A stretch of 64,000 nt of DNA from Lachnospiraceae bacterium (GTDB lineage Bacteria > Bacillota > Clostridia > Lachnospirales > Lachnospiraceae). This document shows, piece by piece, positions 43,875-52,657 of the stretch. The notes under the pieces are model-generated. The model was not told the DNA's origin. It searched no databases and saw only the letters and a program-made list of their open reading frames with translations. The stretch is taken from contig SVFO01000002.1 of assembly GCA_015056795.1 (NCBI GenBank), positions 23,601 through 87,600 on the forward strand, read 5' to 3'. Made by a program: the position numbers and the translations under genes. Positions within the stretch are counted from its first letter, which is position 1, and the number at the start of each line of letters is the position of its first letter.

Positions 43875-46800
43875 CCAAAATCCTCTTCTGCCCATTCCAA
43901 GTGTAGCGTATCACAGTTACCACCGTAGCATTTTGTGGTCGCAAGAGCTCTGCTATCTTTAGTCCATGCACCGTCTGAAAGCATCCCCACAATACTTGGG
44001 AATTCATGATATAGTCAAAATCCAGTGTTTCCACAAGTTCAAACATACTGCTGATGTTTTTGTCATCCACGCCGGCAAACGCCTCATCCAGCGCAATGAT
44101 CTTCGGGTGATCTTTTTTCTCTGCCTTTTTGTATTGTGCGTTTACAGCCGCAAACAAGGGAACATACATCGCCATAGCTTTCTCCCCTCCACTAAATCGA
44201 TTAAATGCCGCATTGGTGAGAAGCTTTTTGTCCCCTTGATTTCGATAATAGGACATTTGAAAACTGAACCATTTTCTGTAATCCAAAGCATCTCTGACAA
44301 GATCCATGTAATTCACCGTACTACCCATTTCCTCTATGCGCTGCTTCTCAGCCTTAATCTTACTGCGAAAATGCGCAGCCACCTTTTCGATGTCATCGGG
44401 CGTTAAAAGTTCCCTGTCTCTCAACAGAATATGCTCCAATTCCGCAGTATCAAGTTCCTGCTCGCTCTCTGCGCTTTTGGGCTTCCAATCCAGTGAAAAA
44501 GTCAATCCCATGGAGGTATCCATGCCTCTCATGAGATCTGACATATCCTTGACCCATCTCCTGCTATCTGCAATACGGTCTGTCAACTGTTGGCTGATTG
44601 TCTGAGATAAAATACCTTCAAACAGTTCCCTGTCTTGTTGTCTGATCAAAAGCTCCGTCTCATCGATGGCTTCTTTCAAGGTATTATAAAATTCTTCCAA
44701 ATAAAGCCTTTTCCCTTGCCAAGTGGAGCTGATCACACTGCGTTTCCGAAGTCCCATCCCATCCTCGGCATCTTCAAAACAATCCTCTAAGGCCGTGCCA
44801 TAACTCACTAAACTGCTATTATGTTCACGATACACCTTATGCAGCGCCTGAAAGATTTCACTATATCCCTTTGCAAGATCTCCTTCCCTGGTCTGCTTCA
44901 CCGCCTCCTCAGCACATTGAGCCACAGACTTGGCACCTGTTTCCAAAACTAGTTTTAAGGACAGTTCCTCCTCGAAATATGTTCTGTGCCGGGTTTCTCT
45001 TTCTATTTTTTCCTGTGTAAAACGCTTATCTTCTTCCTCATTTTTCGTTATATCATCAATTTTTGACCGAACTACCGCTAGTCTTTCGCCCAATGTCCGA
45101 TCTTCTTCACCAAGTTTTCTTAATGTTTCTTTAATCTCCTCCAATTGTCTCTTCTTTTCCTTGTTTTCTTCGCTATTCAAATATGCTTTGTACTGCTCAA
45201 TCTGTATGTCTGCCTCTTTGATCCGTTTAACATATTCACGCTTTGCCTCATAAGCCTGATCGCTAAGTTCTTCCTCCCTCTCGATCCTGTCTTTGTCGCT
45301 CATGATTTGGTTAGTGATATTCTGCATTTGCTGCAAATCATTTTGTATTACGTGCCAGCAATCCTCGTAATCCCGCATGGTCTCCTCTGCCGCCTCATAA
45401 TCCTTTCGGGTTCGTCCATAGGGCAACGCCCTGCAGCATTGCAGCATTTTTTGGTATGCCGCATTCTTTTTTTCTTCCTGTATGCGTGTATGCTTCTCTT
45501 GCTCCTTCAGGCTCTTCTCTGCCTGCTCTGTTTCCACGTGGCACTGCCGCAATTCATCAATAGCCTCATCTATCCCCTCAAATCCAGGAAGTGCCTTGTA
45601 TTCTTGCTCCAATAATACTAGCCTGTCCTTCAATTCGTTCAGCCGAGCAGTTATATTTTCCAACCGCTGCCTCACGGCTTCATACTCTGTTTGCATTTCT
45701 TCCAGAAGTTGTTCCTTCCTGCGCTTTCGAGCCAGCATACCCACAAAGGAGGCTGCCTCTTCCTTATCCATACGCCCTTCTAATATACCATGTCGGAAAG
45801 AACCGTCTGTGCATAACCGGAGCATGTCCCCGCCTTTTTGAATACCGGACAGGATTTTTACTGTCTCTTTTTTCAACGATTCTGATAATTCTTCATTCAC
45901 CTTCAATCCAAATCCCGACTCATTGTCCGAAATTAGATTAACTCCCGTCATGCTCAGCATCAGATCCGTATATTCAGGAAATTCCTTCTTTATCCGCTCC
46001 CTGTCTTCCTCCGAAACAACAAGCGCATCCAAGATTCCAAGTGCCTCCAACTGCGACTCTAATCTGGAACACTCCTTTTCCGTCAATGCATCGTCAAATT
46101 CCACAGCCTTATAAAAAGGCACAAAGCTGATCCCTGCTTCTGCAAGTTTTTGCCTTGAAATCACTATCGCCGCATTCCTGAATGGCTCCACCTCCGGCTG
46201 CTCTTTTAACTGCTTGATTTTTTCAAATAATTCATCGCGTTTGTCAGCTTCACTTTTTTTGCTGTTTTCTTGTTCTGTCTGCTCTGATAAAAGTATTTTT
46301 CTGGAATTCTCATAATCCTCCCAGATGATATCCCTGATTCTGCCAGCATCTTTTGGATTCTCGTATTCCAGAATCAGTTGCTCCGCAGTTCGCAACACAC
46401 CCTCCGAAATTCTCCATTCCTTGTGCTGTTTCGAAACCCCGAATAGCTTCTGAATCAGTTCATCTTTTTGCTGCTCCAGCTTCTTTTGCGCATTTTCCTC
46501 CAAATGCGCTTTTTTATCCTTCTCCTGTCTTTTTTCATCCAATAAGTTTGTGCTTTTGTCGTATGCTTCCTCCTCATAAGCGTAGCTTTCCACTACATGC
46601 TTACCTTCCCGGATCTGTTTTTCCAGATCTTTCATCCCTTCCGCAAGTTCCTTTACGCCGTCAAGACTCTCTGTCTTGATAAGCCCCAGAATACTCTCAT
46701 GCCCACTCCACTGAAGCGTCCCCTGCAGCTCCTCCAACTCGCTGCGTTCCGCTTCTAACTCCTTCTTATATAACTCCTTCTCTCCTTCACGCTTGCGATT

Positions 46801-47934
46801 TCTCTCTTCACAATTACGAATTTCCTGTTGACTGCCATTCCATCTCTCCTCCCAAGTCTTCTCCTGCTCCCGTGCTTCTTTCCGCTTTGATTTGGCATTC
46901 TCCAGTTTATTGTCTATTTGCTCCAGCTCCGGATCTACAAGAGCTTCTCGCTTTGTATTGTTTAGGGAAATGTCCTGCTTTACTTCATATTGTCTGTCCG
47001 ATTTCTCCTTCCGTTCCTGAAGCAGAGCCTTTTTCTCCTGCTCCTGCGCTTCCAACTGACCAATGGCCTTCTCTGCCTCCTTCTTGCTATCCAAATAAAG
47101 CTGGCCTTTTTTTCCAAGGACATATTGGTTGTATCTTCTGTATTCATTGCGGATAATTTTGACGTCGCCCTCTGCCCTTCGAAGCTGCTCCAAACTATCC
47201 TGAATACCATCCATTTTCTCCATGGCATCCACCATGACACGCAGTTCCTCATCAGAAAGAGTCTGCAAGGATTCATTTAAAATTTCATAGATTTTCCCAG
47301 GATTTAAATCCTTGGACAGTTTCGGCGCTCTGACCTTGATCAAAAGTTGGATAAACTGCTCATAATGCTCTGGCTTGCGGAATCCAAAGAGATATTTGTT
47401 CACGAACCCCTTGTATTCTCTTTGTGCGTCCGTGAAGGGCGCCTCATCACCCAGCGCCTTCTTCATTTCCTGCTTGTCCAAAGGAATCCTTGCACTTCCA
47501 ACTTCCTTAAAAAACTGAATATCAATTCCAACGCGCCGTCCGTCATTGATCACAAAGCCCCAAAAATCCATGGGTTTCCCCTTGCGGGCGCGCTGTCCGA
47601 TTCCTAAAGTACAATATTTCTCCGGATAATCCTTCTTGAATTCCAAAAAAAGATATCCCGTAGCCTCATCCTTTTCTTCTTCCCCCAAAAAATAATACTC
47701 CATTCGGCGGTCTTTTGATCCAAAAGGATCCAACCTGGCAGGCGTGCGGTCACCATCTAAAATGAAGGGGATAAAACTCTGTGTCGTGATCGACTTACCA
47801 GAGCCATTTTGTCCACGAAGTAAAAGTTTGCCATCCTCAAAGAAAAATTCCTCATTATCATATAACCAGAAATTAACAAAACCCAGTCGATTCATCTTCC
47901 AGCGTTCCGTTAATTGTTCTTCTCTATTGCTCAT
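43864..47934 (-). CDS. jetC: JetC-like SMC ATPase of a Wadjet system (TIGR02680)
   Basis: 1356 residues. Walker A GQNGSGKS lies at 41-48. Long coiled coils (about 270-560 and 700-1060) flank a hinge-like region (about 590-660, VPFYKAVEFDDALTEKECSR). Near the C-terminus come the signature RFSGGEKAMAMYVPLF and Walker B KIIALDEAFAGVDD. It would extrude DNA loops and sense small circular DNA. It begins 11 bases inside jetB. The ATPase residues are intact. Confidence 0.88.
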   Translation of the reverse strand: MSNREEQLTERWKMNRLGFVNFWLYDNEEFFFEDGKLLLRGQNGSGKSITTQSFIPFILDGDRTPARLDPFGSKDRRMEYYFLGEEEKDEATGYLFLEFKKDYPEKYCTLGIGQRARKGKPMDFWGFVINDGRRVGIDIQFFKEVGSARIPLDKQEMKKALGDEAPFTDAQREYKGFVNKYLFGFRKPEHYEQFIQLLIKVRAPKLSKDLNPGKIYEILNESLQTLSDEELRVMVDAMEKMDGIQDSLEQLRRAEGDVKIIRNEYRRYNQYVLGKKGQLYLDSKKEAEKAIGQLEAQEQEKKALLQERKEKSDRQYEVKQDISLNNTKREALVDPELEQIDNKLENAKSKRKEAREQEKTWEERWNGSQQEIRNCEERNRKREGEKELYKKELEAERSELEELQGTLQWSGHESILGLIKTESLDGVKELAEGMKDLEKQIREGKHVVESYAYEEEAYDKSTNLLDEKRQEKDKKAHLEENAQKKLEQQKDELIQKLFGVSKQHKEWRISEGVLRTAEQLILEYENPKDAGRIRDIIWEDYENSRKILLSEQTEQENSKKSEADKRDELFEKIKQLKEQPEVEPFRNAAIVISRQKLAEAGISFVPFYKAVEFDDALTEKECSRLESQLEALGILDALVVSEEDRERIKKEFPEYTDLMLSMTGVNLISDNESGFGLKVNEELSESLKKETVKILSGIQKGGDMLRLCTDGSFRHGILEGRMDKEEAASFVGMLARKRRKEQLLEEMQTEYEAVRQRLENITARLNELKDRLVLLEQEYKALPGFEGIDEAIDELRQCHVETEQAEKSLKEQEKHTRIQEEKKNAAYQKMLQCCRALPYGRTRKDYEAAEETMRDYEDCWHVIQNDLQQMQNITNQIMSDKDRIEREEELSDQAYEAKREYVKRIKEADIQIEQYKAYLNSEENKEKKRQLEEIKETLRKLGEEDRTLGERLAVVRSKIDDITKNEEEDKRFTQEKIERETRHRTYFEEELSLKLVLETGAKSVAQCAEEAVKQTREGDLAKGYSEIFQALHKVYREHNSSLVSYGTALEDCFEDAEDGMGLRKRSVISSTWQGKRLYLEEFYNTLKEAIDETELLIRQQDRELFEGILSQTISQQLTDRIADSRRWVKDMSDLMRGMDTSMGLTFSLDWKPKSAESEQELDTAELEHILLRDRELLTPDDIEKVAAHFRSKIKAEKQRIEEMGSTVNYMDLVRDALDYRKWFSFQMSYYRNQGDKKLLTNAAFNRFSGGEKAMAMYVPLFAAVNAQYKKAEKKDHPKIIALDEAFAGVDDKNISSMFELVETLDFDYIMNSQVLWGCFQTVHGLKIAELLRPQNATVVTVIRYTWNGQKRILDEQ

Positions 47935-49069
47935 AGTTAGTCTCCTCTTTTATGTGATAGTCTGCCGGATAAACGCCGGATAGCTTCCCCATCGCCGGGC
48001 AGATGCAGATCTTATCACCCATCCTGCGAAGCAACATCCAATCCACCATATAATCCGTGATAACCTGCAGGAATTTATCTTGCTCCATCTCCCGAAATTC
48101 TTTGCTCCAGGCAGACTTCCACTGATTCCTGCAATCCCACGTAAACTCTTCAAATTCCCGCTTCGATAATACGATATTTTCCGCAGAATCCTGCTTCCAT
48201 TTCCCTGATGCCACATTCTTCTGCATCTCTGCACATAATAGAAGTACAGCCTCAGGCAACATGGCATCCCTGGGATGCACCTTTCCGTAACAGTCCTCTT
48301 CATCTAGCATCCAAAATGCAGCATTCTTGTGTATATCCAATCGCCCGCCTAGATTCTCCTCCAGATTTCCTGCAACCCACTTTCGCTGGTTTTTCAAATA
48401 TAGGGAATCTGCATCCTCCGTCGTCTCCCAGTACATGGCCGGGCATACCGCCAACTGTCTGTATACCCTGTTAATTCTCTGATGACCCCTGTCTGCGTTC
48501 AACTCCTCCTGCGGTTTTTCAAAGTCCCTCCAGGAAGAATAATCGGAAATATCCTCCGCAAAACTTGTTGCGAAGTATTTGGAATACCCCGTGTTTTCGT
48601 ATAAGACTTCCTGTTTTTCTTCCTGCCCGAAGCCCTCACTACTTCCTTCATATACCTTAAGCAGATTGAGTCTTTCCATATATTGCAGCACGCGAACCAG
48701 GGATTTTCTCTGCGTAAAACTAGTCCAATCAACTTCCATATACCCCTGAAGGCCAGTTTCCACATATGCAATCAGCTCGGATAATAAAAACTGCTCCTGC
48801 TCTTCTTTGTCCTCCAAAAACATCAGAACCACACAAAATATACAATAATCCCTGATCTCCGTGAATTCCCGTATTCCCATAAATCCTTCCGCGTGAGCCG
48901 GAACCTTTTCCAATTTGATCAAGTGCTCCGTCTGAATCAGTTTCCAACCCAATTGCTCTCTAGCAAATCGCTGAAAGGCAGGAATATCACGCTTTACGCG
49001 GTAATAACCCTCTTTATCAGAATCCTTACAAATCCAAAATTTTTCTAATAGTGTTCTTATTTCATTCAT
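47924..49069 (-). CDS. jetB: JetB-like subunit (DUF2398/TIGR02678)
   Basis: A 381-residue, mostly helical protein starting MNEIRTLLEKFWICKDSDKE, with QRFAREQLGWKLIQTEHLIK typical of TIGR02678. By analogy with MukE it is a KITE-type winged-helix subunit bridging the kleisin and the ATPase heads. It overlaps jetA by 4 bases and jetC by 11. Confidence 0.82.
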   Translation of the reverse strand: MNEIRTLLEKFWICKDSDKEGYYRVKRDIPAFQRFAREQLGWKLIQTEHLIKLEKVPAHAEGFMGIREFTEIRDYCIFCVVLMFLEDKEEQEQFLLSELIAYVETGLQGYMEVDWTSFTQRKSLVRVLQYMERLNLLKVYEGSSEGFGQEEKQEVLYENTGYSKYFATSFAEDISDYSSWRDFEKPQEELNADRGHQRINRVYRQLAVCPAMYWETTEDADSLYLKNQRKWVAGNLEENLGGRLDIHKNAAFWMLDEEDCYGKVHPRDAMLPEAVLLLCAEMQKNVASGKWKQDSAENIVLSKREFEEFTWDCRNQWKSAWSKEFREMEQDKFLQVITDYMVDWMLLRRMGDKICICPAMGKLSGVYPADYHIKEETNYEQ

Positions 49070-50538
49070 TCGTCAAACTCCAATACGTAAGACGGCATCC
49101 ACAATTCCCCGTCCTCACACTTTAAGCAACACTCACCCTCCTGCCTGATCAGGTGATATGTTTGTCCAAACTCTGTTTGCCCTTTTTTCTCAGTACTTAA
49201 ATTTGCCTGAGCAATCCATTGTAAAAAGCTTTTTCGCGCGCTCTCCGGTATCACTTCACGAATCATTGATAAATCAAGTTTACCGTCTTGAATAAAGTGA
49301 TAAACCAATTTTTTCTCCCGTTCCAGCTTTTTCATATATTCCTGCCTGCTGCATAGTTTTTCAAAAGTTTTATCTGCAAATCCCCTCTTATCTTTTTTCT
49401 CACGATAGTTCTTAGCATGAGGCTTTAACAGGTATTGCTGAGGTTCTTCTTCATACACGCTATTCGTCACCGCATCCATGTCCCTTGGCGCATTCGCTTT
49501 AAAATGTTCAATGTTTTGTACTCCAAAAACATGCGCTGAAAGCTTATGGGCTTCCTCTAAATCATTACATTGTAAAAACAGTTCCAAAAACTTGCGATAA
49601 TCTTCCTTTCTGCTAATACCCCAGTTCTGAATCTGTACAATCAAGGCAGCATTCAAAATAATGCTTCGAATTACCTCATTCGTAATCTCGAGTACCTTGT
49701 TACATTCACAAGAGTGTTCTGGCGTATCCAAAAACCAGTTTATGAGAGATTTCCACTTCCCATATATGTTTTCACGAATACTAGGTTCCCTGTTTCCGTG
49801 GAGTTCTGAAATGGCATGCGGAATATCTAATTCACTTTTTACTACCTTCTCCAAAAGACTGCCTTCTATTTTGTCTCTTTTACTTTGAATGATTCCGGAA
49901 ATCTTCCGGGAATGATGCTGCAATTCCTGTACAAAATCCTTTAGATAAGAGATAAATTTGTCTTTATGAATAATGAACTCCATGGATTTCATTAGCCTGT
50001 CAGACTGTCCGGAATAAAATTCCCTCAAATAATCCTGATAATTCTGATTCAAACGCTTGAAATCTTCCTGTAGATTATTCCACCATTCATTAATCTCTTT
50101 TGAGTTGGCAATTTCAATCTCGTCAATTAACTCTAAGCTATTTTCTAACCTCACAAACAAATTTGTAGACAAACTTCCAGATTCAAAAAACAGATTCTCC
50201 AACCGCACGGTCAACCGTTCAATTTCAACCGCATATTCTGACATCGTATATTGATATTGTTTATTCTTATAATCCGCAATCGTGTATACCTTGCCTGGAT
50301 CTTGTATTGGTGTCAGATTTTTCCATCGAACAAGTGCATCCAAGTCCTGTTTTAATTGTTCCATTTCATAATCGGCAAATTCTGCTTCCTGACGCAAAAG
50401 TTCTAATATGTCCTCTTTATACATCCGAAAATGCATTTTCTCATTTTCCCTGAAAAATATCCTCATGATCTTCCGATATTGAGGTGCATTCGGTGCAGAC
50501 AAATATGCAGTTTCCTCTATAGGTTTCAAATAGTTCAT
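49066..50538 (-). CDS. jetA: JetA-like kleisin subunit (DUF2397/TIGR02677)
   Basis: 490 residues. The N-terminal winged-helix segment LSAPNAPQYRKIMRIFFREN and the central helical part match TIGR02677. It corresponds to MukF/kleisin and would close the SMC ring. GGAG lies 8 bases before the ATG. It is the first Wadjet gene, 60 bases after the DUF1016 gene. The gene order A-B-C-D is that of known Wadjet operons. The DUF2397/2398/2399 set is, as I recall, type II. Confidence 0.83.
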   Translation of the reverse strand: MNYLKPIEETAYLSAPNAPQYRKIMRIFFRENEKMHFRMYKEDILELLRQEAEFADYEMEQLKQDLDALVRWKNLTPIQDPGKVYTIADYKNKQYQYTMSEYAVEIERLTVRLENLFFESGSLSTNLFVRLENSLELIDEIEIANSKEINEWWNNLQEDFKRLNQNYQDYLREFYSGQSDRLMKSMEFIIHKDKFISYLKDFVQELQHHSRKISGIIQSKRDKIEGSLLEKVVKSELDIPHAISELHGNREPSIRENIYGKWKSLINWFLDTPEHSCECNKVLEITNEVIRSIILNAALIVQIQNWGISRKEDYRKFLELFLQCNDLEEAHKLSAHVFGVQNIEHFKANAPRDMDAVTNSVYEEEPQQYLLKPHAKNYREKKDKRGFADKTFEKLCSRQEYMKKLEREKKLVYHFIQDGKLDLSMIREVIPESARKSFLQWIAQANLSTEKKGQTEFGQTYHLIRQEGECCLKCEDGELWMPSYVLEFDE

Positions 50539-50598
50539 TCCTTTTTTCTCCTGAAGCGTATTTATCTTGTTCCCTGCTACCCATCCACTTGATTATAT

Positions 50599-51753
50599 CT
50601 ATTCTGATAAATCTGATTCCTGTATCCACTGTTGCAGTTTTTCTTTCAAAACTTTTTTGTCTGGTAAATACAGTTTATATTCTCTTGCATATATATTCGA
50701 ATCTTTCGGTAATGTCAATTCCACTAACGCCTCATTGCTTTTCTTGCACATAAGAATACCTATTGTTGGATTTTCACCTTCGATTATCTCATACCGATCA
50801 TAATAATTTACATACATTTGCATCTGACCCAAATCCTGATGTGTCAGCTCATCAACCTTAAAATCAATTAGCACATAGCATCGTAAAAGACGATTGTAGA
50901 GAACAAGATCACAGTAAAAATTCTTATCATCAAAGGTGAATCTTCTCTGTCTTTTCTCAAACAGAAAACCCTTTCCCATTTCTAGCAGGAAATCCTGCAA
51001 TTTATTCAGCACTGCCGACTCTAAATCATTTTCATGATAGCTACTTTTATCCTCAAGTCCTGCAAATTCAAGTACATATGGCGTTTTGAGAATGTCTGTC
51101 GGGCTATATGGTATTGAACCTTTCTCCACTATTTGCATCACATCCTCTTTGTCTCTACTCAATGCAAGTCTTTCATATAAACTCGAATGATATTGTCGTT
51201 TTAATGTCTTTACGCTCCATGTGCCCCTAATCGATTCATTTTCGTAAAACAACCTTTCGGAAGTATCTTCTATCGTCATTAACACTTGATAATGTGTCCA
51301 ACTAAGTTTAAACGGAAAATTTTGATAATCTATCTCGAATTGTCCAATCGCCGATTGGACAATTCCATTTTTTTGCAATTGTCCCAATTGTCCAATCGCT
51401 GATTGGATAATTTGATTTTCTCGGTCACGATATAGCATGTAAAACTTCCTCATACCAGCAAGATTACTACGAGAAAAACCTCGACCATATTCACTTGACA
51501 AATATTGAGACAAGGAATCTAATACTTTTGCACCATATTTAGCTCGCTCGTTTCCATTCTGTTCCTCTTCAAGCATGTATTTCCCTAACAAAAAGCTGGT
51601 ATATACTGTCATGGCATTCACAAAAACACCCATACTATTTCTTGCATTATCAATTAATACTTTAGACTTTGCATACAATTCTGTAAAATCACTCTTAGAT
51701 TTATCTAGTGTCTTATTTACAGATGTGCTCATAATACCATCGTTACTTGACAT
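50599..51753 (-). CDS. DUF1016 (YhcG-type) PD-(D/E)xK nuclease
   Basis: 384 residues. The N-terminal DUF1016 helix region (about 15-180) has an internal repeat QSAIGQLGQL/VQSAIGQFE encoded by repeated DNA. The C-terminal nuclease domain has DKNFYCDLVLYNRLL and YVLIDFKVDELTHQDLGQM, fitting the D..DxK core. Members are found in mobile DNA and near restriction systems. GGAGGTGAG precedes the start. It runs into jetA with only 60 bases between, so co-transcription with the Wadjet genes is likely. Confidence 0.8.
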   Translation of the reverse strand: MSSNDGIMSTSVNKTLDKSKSDFTELYAKSKVLIDNARNSMGVFVNAMTVYTSFLLGKYMLEEEQNGNERAKYGAKVLDSLSQYLSSEYGRGFSRSNLAGMRKFYMLYRDRENQIIQSAIGQLGQLQKNGIVQSAIGQFEIDYQNFPFKLSWTHYQVLMTIEDTSERLFYENESIRGTWSVKTLKRQYHSSLYERLALSRDKEDVMQIVEKGSIPYSPTDILKTPYVLEFAGLEDKSSYHENDLESAVLNKLQDFLLEMGKGFLFEKRQRRFTFDDKNFYCDLVLYNRLLRCYVLIDFKVDELTHQDLGQMQMYVNYYDRYEIIEGENPTIGILMCKKSNEALVELTLPKDSNIYAREYKLYLPDKKVLKEKLQQWIQESDLSE

Positions 51754-51954
51754 AGTATCTCACCTCCAATATCTATTCCAAATATTTGTTGTCACCTTAT
51801 ATCTACAAAAACCATCTTTATAACAAATTTTATTTTATCATATTTTGCCTTTTGCAACAAGGCTAGCAAGCACGAATGAAACCTTTCCATCATTCTTGTT
51901 ATTCTCATAATCCCACTTTTTTCACCATAATTTTGTCAAAAAATATACTCACCT

Positions 51955-52089
51955 ATGTATGAGCTGGGAATCGCCGAGGAAAGCATTCAGTATACCGCAG
52001 GTCACACGACTCCCGAGATGACGAGGCATTATGACAAATCCCGTTCCAAGAGCAAAATGGTGAGCAGGGAGCTGATGTCTGCCTTATAA
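51955..52089 (+). pseudogene. Tyrosine integrase 3'-end fragment
   Basis: The last 44 residues of an integrase: MYELGIAEESIQYTAGHTTP, then EMTRHYDKSRSKSKMVSREL, with the tyrosine nucleophile. It is related to but clearly diverged from the fragment at 41970-42383. The rest of the gene is missing; unrelated AT-rich sequence precedes it. It ends 81 bases before the GCGGGTGATGGG core. Confidence 0.75.
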
Positions 52090-52109
52090 AACGCATTTTT
52101 ATAATGGGT

Positions 52110-52260
52110 CACGCAGTATCACGCAACTACAAATGCCCGAAAACGCATTGTTTTCGGGCATAAAAAAGAGCGGGTGATGGGGCGCCAGGCTCCGGGGGAG
52201 CCTTCCCGGCGCCGACCGAGCCGAAGGCGAGATCCGAACCCTTGGGTTCGAGGTCTCGCC
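52110..52260. repeat. Attachment end beside tRNA-Gly, with repeat
   Basis: TCACGCA (twice, 52109-52124), hairpin GCCCGAAAACG..TTTTCGGGC (52135-52159), GCGGGTGATGGG (52170-52181), then about 75 bases shared with 14416-14477 (CGACCGAGCCGAAGGCGAGA). Together with the tRNA-Gly 3' end at 52309 this gives two direct core copies 139 bases apart, so the outermost element is now only a stub. Confidence 0.75.
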
Positions 52261-52268
52261 TTCTTACG

Positions 52269-52302
52269 CAAAAGTCCCTCAGGATTTCCTGAGGGACTTT
52301 TG
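52269..52302 (-). terminator. Terminator of the tRNA operon
   Basis: CAAAAGTCCCTCAGG-ATTT-CCTGAGGGACTTTTG, a 15-base perfect stem, 5 bases beyond the tRNA-Gly 3' end on the minus strand. Confidence 0.8.
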
Positions 52303-52307
52303 AAGTA

Positions 52308-52379
52308 AGCGGGTGATGGGAATCGAACCCACGTGTCCAGCTTGGAAGGCTGGCGTACTAACCATTGTACTACACCCGC
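52308..52379 (-). tRNA. tRNA-Gly (anticodon TCC)
   Basis: A 72-base cloverleaf: acceptor GCGGGTG/CACCCGC, D-arm GTAC-AATGGTTA-GTAC, anticodon arm CCAGC-CTTCCAA-GCTGG with TCC, T-arm GTGGG-TTCGATT-CCCAT. No encoded CCA. Its 3' end is the source of the attachment cores found across the window. Confidence 0.95.
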
Positions 52380-52460
52380 ATAAACTATGTGAACGAACCA
52401 ATCGGCTCGTCATTTGCTTCAGAATCACAAAATGCTCATCGCATTTTGCTTTATGTTAAG

Positions 52461-52533
<73 letters not shown>

Positions 52534-52657
52534 AATCGGACTTGAAGCTCGCATGACACTGTAGATACAGTTTTCTGTGTCACAACAAGGGTATTTTACC
52601 TTGCTTCAGTCCAAATGTCAATACCTTGAAATAAATTTTTTATTTCTTATTTGTCCC

